A stretch of DNA of 64,000 nt, from positions 1 to 64,000 of the forward strand of contig JBCBRS010000007.1 in NCBI GenBank assembly GCA_039819545.1, given 5' to 3'. The notes below the pieces were generated by a model. That model saw only the letters and a program-made list of their open reading frames with translations. It did not search any database and had not been told where the DNA came from. The stretch is from CALLPQ01 sp039819545 (GTDB lineage: Bacteria > Pseudomonadota > Alphaproteobacteria > Caulobacterales > Parvularculaceae). Both the position numbers and the translations under genes were made by a program. Shown here piece after piece: positions 44,301-53,734 of the stretch; within the stretch, counting starts at the first letter, position 1, and each line of letters opens with the position of its first letter.

Positions 44301-46121
44301 CTAGTTCGCTGCGACCCAGACGAATTGCTCCGCGATCTTTTCGGGATGTGTGTAGAGTTGCAACTGGGCCGCCCCTTCTGTCTCAGATAAAGACGCGTTT
44401 GACTTATTCTTGATAAAACTTCGAATGCTGTCGACAGGCATTTGAAGATTTTTATCGCCTTGAACGAAGCGGGTCTGTTTATGAGCAATAATGCGATTAG
44501 CGATAGCATGCCAATCTGATACCCAGATACTGATATCGCGTATGAGTTGCTCAACACTGCTAAAACTATAACCGAGCATGTCATGGGCGAAACTCTTGAT
44601 TGATGAGTTTTTCAGAGCTTTTACATCTGCGGCGTGGTCGGCATAGAAATAGTCAATTATCGCGTCTGCTTGGCTTTTGTTTGTGTAAAATTCGTCGCGG
44701 GCGATCGCATGCGGAACAAACAGCACATGGGGTGCAATTCGTGCTGCAAAAAAAGTCCTAGCTGCATTTGGCGTCATAAGCTTAAACGCTTCTAGGTCCA
44801 CAATGGGGGATCCAACATCGATCAGGAGAAGGCGACTCACCCGATCAGGATATCTATCCGCAAAGTGGAGTGCTAGAGGTCCGCCTGAGCAGTGCGCGGC
44901 GAGCCCGCACCGCTTAATCTTGAGTCTTTTAAGTAAGGTGGCATAATCGAGATGCCGGGGATCGCCCGCAATATCCGGTGTGCGAAGCGACGCACCGGCA
45001 TCAGCGACCTGCGTTGTCAGGCTGCCTATTCCTGCTTTTATCGGTACAATTAACCGCACTTGTTCGGCTGCTAGTTGATCAGTGAAGGCTGTTGGAAATA
45101 CCGGCGGTGTAGTAGGAAAAATGCCAAGAATGGGCGCGCCATTTGGCGCGCCGCACTCCGCAAATTCCAGTAACCGTCCATCATCAAGTGAGATCGTCTT
45201 GTATGTAACGACATTTCGATGAAGCCATGGCGCTTGATCACTCTGCCTACCATCACCGGCAGCTTTGGTGTATGAATTTATAAGGGGTCTCGTTTGGTCA
45301 GTACTTTCGCTGGTAGCCGTTTCAGGTAAGACATGGAGCAAAGCTGTCACCAAGCGCATTAAGTCGCTACGAGTATGTGTTCTTGTCTTTTGCAGAATAC
45401 TATTAATTTGTGTACGCACAGTATAGATGGAGCGATCCCGCGCATCAGCGATCTCATCGAGATTTTTCCCCTCATTGAGGTTGCGGACGAGGTCGCACTC
45501 AGTATCGGTAAGTTGAAATGCAGATTGTAATGTCGATCCGATAGACTCCCGCCATGCCGTTTCAGTTGTCTTAATCAGTAGACATCGGCTTGGAGCACCT
45601 TTGCCGCCACCGCATTGCAATTCGACAGCCTGCACAACAAAGATTAACACGTGATCAGAATCACTTCGAACGCCGCGGACGACAATCGGTTCGCTTAGAT
45701 CATTGTGCAGCGCGTCTCGTAATCGGCGATGACCATCTGCTTCGATCCGAAGTGCGTCTAGCCGAGATTGGTTCTGCAAACCTGTAATCTGTTGCGCCAG
45801 TGGATTTACAGCAATAACGCGTCCTTGCGCGTCGGCTGCCAACGCAGCGGTCGGTTGGCTTGCGACAAGTCCTACTGCATTGATGTTCGATTCTACCTGA
45901 CGATCAGACTGAGTACTCTCAAACAGATGCAAGGCACGGCGAAAATGATCATAGAATGTTTCACGAGAATGGGCAGCGACGGCCTCCTCCACATAATCTT
46001 CGGCGAGTAGAGACGCCATAACACCATCCCAGGCTTCTGCCATTTGAACAAAAGTGTATTGGCCCTCAACAGCCTTGTAGGCCGCTTCTATGAATTGCAA
46101 GTCGCTCTGAGTGCGCTTCAT
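44301..46121 (-). CDS. LuxR-type regulator fused to an alpha/beta hydrolase
   Basis: This 606-residue protein has three parts. The N-terminal half (about 50-185) is PAS-like (ALAADAQGRVIAVNPLAQQI). A LuxR helix-turn-helix follows (about 195-265; LTDTECDLVRNLNEGKNLDE, RDRSIYTVRTQINSILQKT). An alpha/beta hydrolase fills about 300-600. The nucleophile elbow reads AAHCSGGPLAL, so Cys411 replaces the usual Ser. The strand before it and LLLIDVGSPI after it fit the fold. Such a fusion could sense a small ester or amide ligand and switch transcription. The Cys may make the domain a binder or a slow hydrolase. It is divergent from the secreted protein gene at 46314. Confidence 0.8.
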   Translation of the reverse strand: MKRTQSDLQFIEAAYKAVEGQYTFVQMAEAWDGVMASLLAEDYVEEAVAAHSRETFYDHFRRALHLFESTQSDRQVESNINAVGLVASQPTAALAADAQGRVIAVNPLAQQITGLQNQSRLDALRIEADGHRRLRDALHNDLSEPIVVRGVRSDSDHVLIFVVQAVELQCGGGKGAPSRCLLIKTTETAWRESIGSTLQSAFQLTDTECDLVRNLNEGKNLDEIADARDRSIYTVRTQINSILQKTRTHTRSDLMRLVTALLHVLPETATSESTDQTRPLINSYTKAAGDGRQSDQAPWLHRNVVTYKTISLDDGRLLEFAECGAPNGAPILGIFPTTPPVFPTAFTDQLAAEQVRLIVPIKAGIGSLTTQVADAGASLRTPDIAGDPRHLDYATLLKRLKIKRCGLAAHCSGGPLALHFADRYPDRVSRLLLIDVGSPIVDLEAFKLMTPNAARTFFAARIAPHVLFVPHAIARDEFYTNKSQADAIIDYFYADHAADVKALKNSSIKSFAHDMLGYSFSSVEQLIRDISIWVSDWHAIANRIIAHKQTRFVQGDKNLQMPVDSIRSFIKNKSNASLSETEGAAQLQLYTHPEKIAEQFVWVAAN

Positions 46122-46313
46122 AGCAGATAAAATCCCCCGCGTCTGAGGACGCCAATGTCCTGGCCGATCAATGAAAATTTTCGTTGACCATACACCATTT
46201 GTCGTATGCGCGCTGCTACCAAACCTGAGACATTCCTTCCCAGATTGATCGAGGAGGGCTCAACAATCTCCTCACGAAATACACAGCAACCGCTTATGTA
46301 ACGGGAGAGTTTT

Positions 46314-47741
46314 ATGCGGCGCGCATTCCAAATCCGAAGTCGGAAGGCAATTTTTATTGGATTGTTGTCCTCCTGCAGTGTCACAGCAACCGCTACGGCA
46401 CAAGAGATAGCCGGTACTTATAACTCAACCTATGGCGAACTCCGCCTCGTTGAGAAGGACGGGGTCGTATTTGGCGACTATGCCGACAGGGGCGTAATTG
46501 TCGCAAGCCGCGAAGGCACGAATCTTGATGGCTACTTCGTAAATTTCAGGGGAGATCGGGTTGGCTCCGTCCAGTTCCGTGTCTTCGGCGGCGGGGCGTC
46601 CCTTGGAGGAGAGTGGAAATGGGTCGACGGCACGACGACGTCGAAGTGGACCGCAACGCGACAAGATAAAGAAATTCCGGAATTAAAGAATTTTGGCAAC
46701 GGATCAAATGGTCGGATCTTTGAGGGGTCCTGGGATACCAATTACGGTGACATCAAGCTTGTATCCAGCAATGGCGCTGTGGCCGGTCTCTACGGAAATC
46801 GTGGGATTATTTATGGCAGTGGGGACGGAACAAAATACTTTGGCTCATTCACGAATGCTGCACGACTGGGCAATGTAAATTTCTCGGGCTCACAGACAAA
46901 ACTGCGTGGCTCATGGTACTGGAAGGGTAATGATAGCTCTCGAACCAGTGCGTGGAACGGAACGCGCAAAGGCCAATCGGCTCCCGCAAAAAAAACCGCA
47001 GCCGATGATGCGCCGGCCGGTGGTCCCACCAAAGCGACCTACATTCTGGAGTTACCACATATCTGCGTGCAGAAGGTCGATGATTGGGGGCTTTCGGGTA
47101 ATAATGAAGATGTATTTGGCGGCGCAAGCGCCGCAATTATCGGAAGGACGGCTGGGGGTAAAGTCAAGGCAGTCTACGTTGATCGATTTCCAAAACAGTA
47201 TGATACGCAAACGGAGGGATTTGTTCGCTTTAACGGCATGACGTTGAATGTTAAAACGCGCTTGGGTATTATCGAGCTAAAGCGTAATGTGTCTCGAATC
47301 TGGTCGAGTATTACTGAAGAGGCAGGCTATTACGGAATTGGCGAAAAAAGCTGCAATCGCAACATGGGCATCACGCGAAAATTCAGTATCGACGCAAAAG
47401 ATTTTGGGTATAGCTCAATACCTGAGTTTGAGAAGAAATCGGAGGCTGAATTCATACTGAGTGCAATGATGTTTGACGCCGATGGCGCCGGTCCAATTGA
47501 GACAGTCCGCAGTCAATATCTGGGAGAGCGTTTTGTCAGGGTCCCTCTCAAGGAGTTTCCGGTCTGTGGTGCGTGTAGAAACGGCCGCGGAACCAAGACT
47601 AACAACTGGAAGGTTCTAACCGGGAGACGCCCCGACCCAAATGGTCCCAACGGTGTGCTAGGACCATTCTCTCCCAAGAATGCAAATGCAAATTCAGCAA
47701 ATGTGCAGCTGCACTACAATTTAGAACGTCAACTGAAATAG
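46314..47741 (+). CDS. Secreted protein with two internal repeats
   Basis: This 475-residue protein has an N-terminal signal peptide (cleavage probably after ATATAQ). Two similar segments of about 85 residues follow: residues 33-117 (GTYNSTYGELRLVE, DYADRGVIVAS) and 137-220 (GSWDTNYGDIKLVS, LYGNRGIIYGS), each ending W-x-A/G-T-R. They are probably beta-rich carbohydrate- or surface-binding units. The C-terminal part (about 245-475) has several cysteines (ICVQ, KSCNR, VCGACR) and looks like another all-beta domain. I recognise no enzyme motif. It precedes the large SGNH hydrolase gene by 143 bp on the same strand and is divergent from the LuxR-hydrolase regulator, a likely controller. Confidence 0.7.
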   Translation: MRRAFQIRSRKAIFIGLLSSCSVTATATAQEIAGTYNSTYGELRLVEKDGVVFGDYADRGVIVASREGTNLDGYFVNFRGDRVGSVQFRVFGGGASLGGEWKWVDGTTTSKWTATRQDKEIPELKNFGNGSNGRIFEGSWDTNYGDIKLVSSNGAVAGLYGNRGIIYGSGDGTKYFGSFTNAARLGNVNFSGSQTKLRGSWYWKGNDSSRTSAWNGTRKGQSAPAKKTAADDAPAGGPTKATYILELPHICVQKVDDWGLSGNNEDVFGGASAAIIGRTAGGKVKAVYVDRFPKQYDTQTEGFVRFNGMTLNVKTRLGIIELKRNVSRIWSSITEEAGYYGIGEKSCNRNMGITRKFSIDAKDFGYSSIPEFEKKSEAEFILSAMMFDADGAGPIETVRSQYLGERFVRVPLKEFPVCGACRNGRGTKTNNWKVLTGRRPDPNGPNGVLGPFSPKNANANSANVQLHYNLERQLK

Positions 47742-47884
47742 CGGCAATCCGGCAGGATGGCGCTTGATAGCCCTTTAGATAGAAAGTATGTTTTTTATTT
47801 ACTATTTATTGACATTAGCTCAATTTTTGAAAAATAAAAGTTAACCTGACGTGTATTCGCGATATCCTTTGAGAGGGAGAGGTT

Positions 47885-50800
47885 ATGTATAAATTTTTTA
47901 TCACGTCAAATGTTGTGGAGTATGGAGGTGTAATGACGAATATTCTATCGCTAGCGGTCAGTTTAATTTTTGCAATTTACGCGCCTTCTGCAAATGCTCA
48001 GCCGTGGAAGCGTTACGCAAGCATACATTTGAAAGACACGATACCATTAATTGGGGATGTCAATGGCGATGCACGTGACGATCTGATCATTTATAAAAAA
48101 GACTCGGGTCGGTGGTATGCTGTGGACATACAGCGCGTTCAGGATGCTGTGAAGGCGAATAATGGTAAAATGGTGAAAGCAATCCCGAGGAACGCCATTA
48201 TTCTGGACGGTCTAACTTGGGGAATGAATCAGGGCGACATACCATTGATTGGCGATACTGATGGCGATTATATCGATGAATTAATAATATATAGACCACG
48301 TGTAGGTGCCTTTTTTAGTTGGGAAGGTAAGAAGAATGTATGGAATCAGCGGCAACGAACAGAAGACGGCGTGCAATTTCGGAAAATTGGAAAGGGTACT
48401 TTGCAAAGCGTCCCGCTTGTGGCAGACATAAATGGTGATGGGAAAGACGATCTTGTAACATGGGATGCTGGTCAGGTGGGGTGGTCAGCTTGGGATCGTT
48501 TTGGCAAACAAGTGATGTCTAACGTCCCATGGGGGTCAGCAGGAGATCTTCCGCTTAGTGCCGATGTGTTGGGTAATCGAAGGGCTGAGCTAATCATATG
48601 GCGCGCATCACTCGAAAAGTATTATATTGCGTCACCTCGCCTGATTGGCGACCAGGCAGAGGTCACCTTTGGTTCAATTTCATTCAAGTCGGGAAAAAAA
48701 AGAACGACGCTTATTGATGGTGCGCCCTTTGGCGACGACAATGATTTGCCCCTTATTTTTGGTAAAAAGATAGGGCGCTGGCGTCCGAGGGACGGTGACT
48801 GGCGTTTTGCAAGGCCGTTCACAGCTAGCGGTGAGCGTGGGCGGATGCTCGCAGATATCTCTGCTACAGTACGGTGGGGTAGAGATGGTGACATTCCGCT
48901 TGTTGGGCAGCTAAACGGTTTCGGCGAGCCAGAATATATAAATTTTCGGCCATCCACAGGCACCTTTGATATCTACATTGCTGGTCGGGACTCGAATTTG
49001 GTGGGCGTGCCTCCTCTTGACAGTTCGCGTGAATTGGTAGGCGCGCTGGAGCTGGCTGACAATCTCAGAATGGGTGGATCATGGATTGGGGCTCAATACA
49101 GCTTTGACTTAGCCGATCAGCCGGATAATGCTACCACATGGCTCTTTTGGGGTAATGCAAGAGATAAGACGAAAACCTATGGCGTTTTTGGACGGACCAA
49201 CGGAAAATTATCTCGTGGCGTTTTGATACCACGCGATCCGCAGTCGCAGAAATATGTCCCGACCTCGCCAGAGCTGAGAGTGTTTGAAACTGAGCTCGAC
49301 AAGACAGGTCAAATTTTGAGCGGTGAAATCAGGGTAACTAGTAACCCGTTTGACCGCAGCCCACTTTCTGTGGCCAATAGTCTTGGGCGGTATTTTAGCG
49401 TATCGCGTAACGATACCTTAATTACGCAGTACCTGACGAACAACAGGTCCAGCTATCAGAAGGCTTTTTACGGTATAAACGAACCATTGCGGCAATGGAT
49501 TAATAATCTGGAACGTCGTTCTATCTCTCAGAACTTTGCTTTCGATTGGGTCATGCCAAACCGCTATGGTTTCGACGTAAACCGCAATGGCATTCTGGAT
49601 TTACCAAATTCAGAGCAATATGTGATGAATACCGGTCATGTGCCAGCAAGAGTTCGTAATCCCTTTGCAGAAAAATCTTCCAAAGCTTTATTTCGTGTTG
49701 ATTTATTTGCTGATGAGAAGGTGATTGATCCGTATTACCTCAAAAATCCAGAGGAGTTGGAGTGGACGGTAAAATCTCCTAATTTAAAAACGCGCCTAAA
49801 GCATCGTGGACTAAAACTGACGGCGTTTCTTGAAGAGGGGGTTCATCGCGTTTCTCTTGGGCCAGTCAACGGTCGGGATGCAGGGCTGACACGATTTATC
49901 GAGGTCAGCGATCACCTTGTTGCATTGATGGGAGATTCGTTCGCATCTGGCGAAGGGGCACCAGAAAGGCAATATCCAAACTTTCCATTGGCAAACCGAA
50001 AAAACCGGCCTGCACTACCCGTCGGAGTTTGGGCCGATCCTGGCTTTAACCCTCCATTAAAGCGCCATGGTAAGGCGGCTGATCCGAACAGAAACCAAGG
50101 GCCAATCGATTTTTTTCAACCAGACTGGCCTAAAATGCTGAGGGAATACAAGTCTAATTCTGATTATCGTCGGTTTATCGATAATACTATCAGTCATCGA
50201 TCGTCCTTTACCAATGGCTCGCGGTACGCATTGATGCTGGAAGAGATGGACACCAAATCGTCTGTCACCTTCGTCAATGTCGCACAATCTGGGGCCCAGA
50301 TGAAAGCTGGCGTTTTTGGGCCGTATCGCGGTCTCAATAACGTTCCCACTGGCGTATACCGATGCTCAGAAAACGGTAGCGCCGATGAAAAAGACTGTGA
50401 CGGCTGGTGGTTGACACCAAACAATTGGCAGCCTTCGGTGATGTCTGGCACTTCGTGTCAGGAGGAAGATAACTGCAAAGAAAGCAATGACGACGCTCGG
50501 CCTTGGCGTTTGAGGGGGCTGGAGTGTCCCCTTCTGGAAAACGCACAAGGTATGATGTGCCCACAGATTTTGTTGCTCGATGAGATGTTGGGAACACGAG
50601 ATATAGATCAAACGTACATCAGTATTGGCGGAAACGATGTTGGCTTTGGCAATATTCTCGCCCTTTTGACCGTCGCATTCAATGGCGATATACAAGGAAC
50701 CTATGAGATTGATCCGGCCGACAAGAGTGCAACGATCAATGACAGAACGAGCTTTTTCCTGCCTTCCGGCTTGTTTGGGAAGGAAAATACGATCGCTGAA

Positions 50801-52108
50801 CTCTGGAAAGCGGTACGATCCGGACGTTGGGACCTCATTGATTATTCTAATTTTATTGGATATGGAACGGGCTACTTCAGAACCCAGGCGCTTTCAAAGA
50901 CTGACCGAGAAACACCGCTCGTTGGGCTAGATAACTTAATTGATGAATACAAAGAATTAGACTTCAGACTGGAGTCGTTGTTTAGTCATAGAATGAATGA
51001 TATTACCCTAATTCCACCACCATTCTTTGGTGGAACCTTGGACCGAGGCGATCTCGACAATTATAACGATATCAATGGTGATTTCGCTGTTTGGGATAGG
51101 CGCGACAAATACTGGTACTGTGAAGTTGACATTGACATTCCAGGATCGATAAACAATGCCTTTACAGGACTGACAAGCTTAGAATTAGCGTGGACCCGCT
51201 ACGATGTCTATGAACCTTTGATTGAGAAAATGAATATGTTCGTGCGGCTGCACAGTGAAGCCAGCGATCGTGAAGGGAAACTAAAGAACTATTGGCGCAT
51301 CGTAAATTACGATGATATGGCCGTTAACTCACACGGAATTTGCGCAAAGCGTCTTGATCGTTTGAAGGCTCCTGGCCCAATCGCTGCCCTCGACTACGGT
51401 AGTGGTGGCGCTTGGTTCAACGCCCCGTCTGCTGTTTATTTCCTTCAGACCGGAAATGCACGATCACATAAAGGCATCTTTCATCCAAACCATTATGGAT
51501 TTGCCTACGTTGCGGACCGAATGATGGAGGAAGCAAGAGAGTTTGCAAAGGAGACGCGCTCAAAGAATGCACGCACCTTGAAAAATGTTTTCAATATTGA
51601 TGAGGACGATCAAATACTAGAAGCGCGGCCTTTCAAAGAGCAAAATGATAGGGGGGTGTACTTCAACCTAAAGACCTCAGATGACGTGAGCATGTTCAAA
51701 ATTGTTCGTGAACGCGGTGATTTTGAAATAAGCACCAGCCGAAACAGAACGAAAACCTATCCTTGCCCAACATTCTCACTTTTTGACAAACACGGGCGAT
51801 TATTGAAGACAACGTCAGAGAATTTGTCAAAAGAATTGCGGGTCCCACGAGATACTTCCTCAGACCGGAGAGCGAATAAGTGTTCCATTCGCCTCGCAAG
51901 CACTGACTTCTCAACTACAAATTCTGACGATACAATTTTTTTGGGAGTAAGCGCCGCAATAAATGAGCGATATGATCCAGTAAGTGGGCGTGCGGACGAA
52001 GGTTGGGGTATTGAATTTTCTAGATATGGATACTTAAAAACTACTCGTCTCGACCAAAAGCGACGATATTTGCGAGGTGGTAAGCGAAGAAAGCTCTCAC
52101 CGAATTGA
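47885..52108 (+). CDS. Large secreted SGNH/GDSL hydrolase with FG-GAP-like N-terminus
   Basis: This 1407-residue exported protein has a signal peptide ending in APSANA. The ATG at 47885 follows GAGAGGTT; another at 47933 follows GGAGGTG and gives a shorter peptide, so the start is uncertain. Residues about 50-370 contain VCBS/FG-GAP-like repeats (IPLIGDVNGDARDDLIIY, IPLIGDTDGDYIDELIIYR, VPLVADINGDGKDDLVTW), a probable beta-propeller. An SGNH hydrolase follows: Ser685 in LMGDSFASGEG, Asn917 in ISIGGNDVGFG, His1200 in FHPNHYGF. The catalytic blocks span over 500 residues, far more than usual, with Cys-rich inserts. The last 160 residues look like a beta domain. It probably deacylates or cleaves an extracellular polysaccharide or lipid; the substrate is unknown. 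Confidence 0.82.
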   Translation: MYKFFITSNVVEYGGVMTNILSLAVSLIFAIYAPSANAQPWKRYASIHLKDTIPLIGDVNGDARDDLIIYKKDSGRWYAVDIQRVQDAVKANNGKMVKAIPRNAIILDGLTWGMNQGDIPLIGDTDGDYIDELIIYRPRVGAFFSWEGKKNVWNQRQRTEDGVQFRKIGKGTLQSVPLVADINGDGKDDLVTWDAGQVGWSAWDRFGKQVMSNVPWGSAGDLPLSADVLGNRRAELIIWRASLEKYYIASPRLIGDQAEVTFGSISFKSGKKRTTLIDGAPFGDDNDLPLIFGKKIGRWRPRDGDWRFARPFTASGERGRMLADISATVRWGRDGDIPLVGQLNGFGEPEYINFRPSTGTFDIYIAGRDSNLVGVPPLDSSRELVGALELADNLRMGGSWIGAQYSFDLADQPDNATTWLFWGNARDKTKTYGVFGRTNGKLSRGVLIPRDPQSQKYVPTSPELRVFETELDKTGQILSGEIRVTSNPFDRSPLSVANSLGRYFSVSRNDTLITQYLTNNRSSYQKAFYGINEPLRQWINNLERRSISQNFAFDWVMPNRYGFDVNRNGILDLPNSEQYVMNTGHVPARVRNPFAEKSSKALFRVDLFADEKVIDPYYLKNPEELEWTVKSPNLKTRLKHRGLKLTAFLEEGVHRVSLGPVNGRDAGLTRFIEVSDHLVALMGDSFASGEGAPERQYPNFPLANRKNRPALPVGVWADPGFNPPLKRHGKAADPNRNQGPIDFFQPDWPKMLREYKSNSDYRRFIDNTISHRSSFTNGSRYALMLEEMDTKSSVTFVNVAQSGAQMKAGVFGPYRGLNNVPTGVYRCSENGSADEKDCDGWWLTPNNWQPSVMSGTSCQEEDNCKESNDDARPWRLRGLECPLLENAQGMMCPQILLLDEMLGTRDIDQTYISIGGNDVGFGNILALLTVAFNGDIQGTYEIDPADKSATINDRTSFFLPSGLFGKENTIAELWKAVRSGRWDLIDYSNFIGYGTGYFRTQALSKTDRETPLVGLDNLIDEYKELDFRLESLFSHRMNDITLIPPPFFGGTLDRGDLDNYNDINGDFAVWDRRDKYWYCEVDIDIPGSINNAFTGLTSLELAWTRYDVYEPLIEKMNMFVRLHSEASDREGKLKNYWRIVNYDDMAVNSHGICAKRLDRLKAPGPIAALDYGSGGAWFNAPSAVYFLQTGNARSHKGIFHPNHYGFAYVADRMMEEAREFAKETRSKNARTLKNVFNIDEDDQILEARPFKEQNDRGVYFNLKTSDDVSMFKIVRERGDFEISTSRNRTKTYPCPTFSLFDKHGRLLKTTSENLSKELRVPRDTSSDRRANKCSIRLASTDFSTTNSDDTIFLGVSAAINERYDPVSGRADEGWGIEFSRYGYLKTTRLDQKRRYLRGGKRRKLSPN

Positions 52109-52191
52109 TTGAACATGCGTGCTAATACGGTAACCATCCCATTTTTGATGAGTGACGTGCGCCCCGATTGATCCGTTTGGGCCTGCAATCC

Positions 52192-53466
52192 CTACGGGGT
52201 TTTAAGAAAACCTGCCCAGTCCTCCATTAAGGTCCGTCTACGATCAAAAAACGTGGTGCGTTTATAAGCTCGGACCACTTCATTTGGGATTTGGTGCGCG
52301 AGAGCGGCTTCAGACAGTTCGTCGGCGTGGTCGGTTTGTTCCGCACACCAAACTTTGAACGTCGACCGGAAGCCGTGAACGGTATAATTTTCGCCACCGT
52401 TCGATTTAAGAGACTTGAGCAACGCCATATCCGACAAAGCCATTCCCTTCCGATTCGGGAAAAGGTGTCGATGTTCGTGCGATCTCAGAATCTCTTGCAC
52501 CAGAGCTAGCGCTTCTTTTGATAGTGGGACCGCGTGATCCTTTTTCTCTTTCATTCGTGTACCCGGAATGTGCCATGTTTTTTCGGTCAGACTGATCTCG
52601 TCTCGCGTTGCGTGGCGCACTTCGCCCGAACGCGCTGCGGTTAGAATAGCGAATTGCAGTGCCATGGCGCTCATGCCCGATGACCCGCGGAGGCGTTCGA
52701 GGAAAGTGGGCACTTTATCATAGGGCATCGATGCGAAATGTCCGTCTGTGCCCCGGCGTTTGTCGACCAGTAGTTTCCCTATCGCTCGGCGCGGGGCTTC
52801 CACATCTCTATGCCCTTTTGCGTGGGCGTAATCCAAGACCGCCTGTACCCGCTGCCGCAAGCGTTTTCCTGTCTCGTAACGGGTTTGCATAATTGGACCG
52901 ATCGCATCAGCGACGTCCCTTGGCTTGATTTCGTTTACGGGAAAATGCCCCATCGCTGGAAAAACGTGGTCTTCTAGGGACCTCAACCATTGGGTTGTGT
53001 GTTTGCGGCTTCCCCAGCCAGGAGCAAGTGTGTCTCGGGTCGCTACCGCCATTTCTGCGAAAGTCGGTGGACTGCTCGGTGGGATCTCGGCCTGCCGGAT
53101 TTTGGTAAGCGATTTGTCTTCCGCCAAGTCGCTGCGCATCTTGTCTGCTGCCTTGCGAGCGCTCGCCAGAGTAGTTCTGGGATAGGGGCCTAGGCCGATG
53201 TCTTGGCGTTTGCCGTGGCGTTGAACACGGAGGACCCAGGATACCGAGCCGCTTGGGCGCAAGAATAGGAACAGACCGTCACCGTCTTTGTGCCGAACTG
53301 GTTTTGTCACTGGCGTCCTGACCAGCTTCTTCACCAATTGATCTGTTAATAGGTGTTTCGCCAATGACTTGATCCTCTTTGGTCCCTCATTTGGTCCCAC
53401 ACTTTTTCCCGGTTTCGGACGGATGGCGTGGAACGTCGCAGGACAGTGCGCATATGAAAAATGCAA
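52192..53466 (-). CDS. int: P4-type tyrosine integrase of the tRNA-Glu element
   Basis: This integrase has an N-terminal arm-binding domain (DUF4102 type; DGDGLFLFLRPSGSVSWVLR, IGLGPYPRTTLASARKAA), a core-binding domain (about 130-225) and a catalytic domain: Arg in TAARSGEVR, HGFRSTFKVW, then ALAHQIPNEVVRAYKR with the Tyr nucleophile before FFDRRRTLMEDWAGFL. The longest frame has 424 residues from an ATG at 53466 without a ribosome binding site. GTG at 53400 (MGPNEGPKRIKSL) or TTG at 53364 are likelier starts. The 20-bp repeat overlaps the start region, suggesting self-control. It inserts the element in the tRNA-Glu 3' end, whose copy lies 75 bp upstream. Confidence 0.93.
   Translation of the reverse strand: MHFSYAHCPATFHAIRPKPGKSVGPNEGPKRIKSLAKHLLTDQLVKKLVRTPVTKPVRHKDGDGLFLFLRPSGSVSWVLRVQRHGKRQDIGLGPYPRTTLASARKAADKMRSDLAEDKSLTKIRQAEIPPSSPPTFAEMAVATRDTLAPGWGSRKHTTQWLRSLEDHVFPAMGHFPVNEIKPRDVADAIGPIMQTRYETGKRLRQRVQAVLDYAHAKGHRDVEAPRRAIGKLLVDKRRGTDGHFASMPYDKVPTFLERLRGSSGMSAMALQFAILTAARSGEVRHATRDEISLTEKTWHIPGTRMKEKKDHAVPLSKEALALVQEILRSHEHRHLFPNRKGMALSDMALLKSLKSNGGENYTVHGFRSTFKVWCAEQTDHADELSEAALAHQIPNEVVRAYKRTTFFDRRRTLMEDWAGFLKTP
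53382..53401 (+). repeat. Internal 20-bp direct repeat near attR
   Basis: This is the second copy of GTCCCTCATTTGGTCCCACA (first at 32040-32059). It lies at the 5' end of the integrase gene, where arm-type sites often sit. Confidence 0.75.
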
Positions 53467-53540
53467 AAATTATATATATTTCATTGGGTTGAGATTCAAT
53501 GAGGAACACTGTCGAACAGGTGCGAATATAAGTTTGGCAG

Positions 53541-53557
53541 CCCTAGGGACTGCCACT
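53541..53557 (+). repeat. attR core: copy of tRNA-Glu 3' end
   Basis: This copy of CCCTAGGGACTGCCACT is identical to the 3' end of tRNA-Glu at 31969-31985. It lies 75 bp beyond the integrase start and marks the right edge of the element. Confidence 0.85.
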
Positions 53558-53734
53558 TATCCTCCCCACCTTCGAATTATTTCTGTCCGGCCCAGCGAAC
53601 AGTCGGGGCAGATAAGTCACAGGCACGGGTTAAGACAGCTTTGCCCGCGTGCGGCAATTGCAATTGCCAGTGATTTTTGGTGAGATTAAGTATTTGGTAA
53701 TGTTTCATCGACGGCAGAAATAAGGGGTTGTCCC

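Larger units (their letters stand above)
31986..53557. mobile_element. Integrative element in tRNA-Glu carrying type I R-M and secreted proteins
   Basis: The element runs from the tRNA-Glu 3' end to the duplicated 17-bp att site and contains a P4-type integrase at its right end, pointing inward. A second 20-bp direct repeat lies inside both ends (32040-32059 and 53382-53401). There are no conjugation, replication or phage structural genes, so it is a genomic island and not an ICE or prophage. Cargo: hsdMS-X-Y-hsdR, a recombinase cassette (40.1-44.0 kb), an IS3 remnant, a LuxR-hydrolase regulator, and two secreted proteins. Base composition varies along it, so it is probably a mosaic. Confidence 0.9.

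Noticed and set aside
31986..53557. Prophage or conjugative element interpretation of the tRNA-Glu island
   Set aside because: No capsid, tail, lysis, relaxase, type IV secretion or replication gene is present; only integration and cargo genes are.
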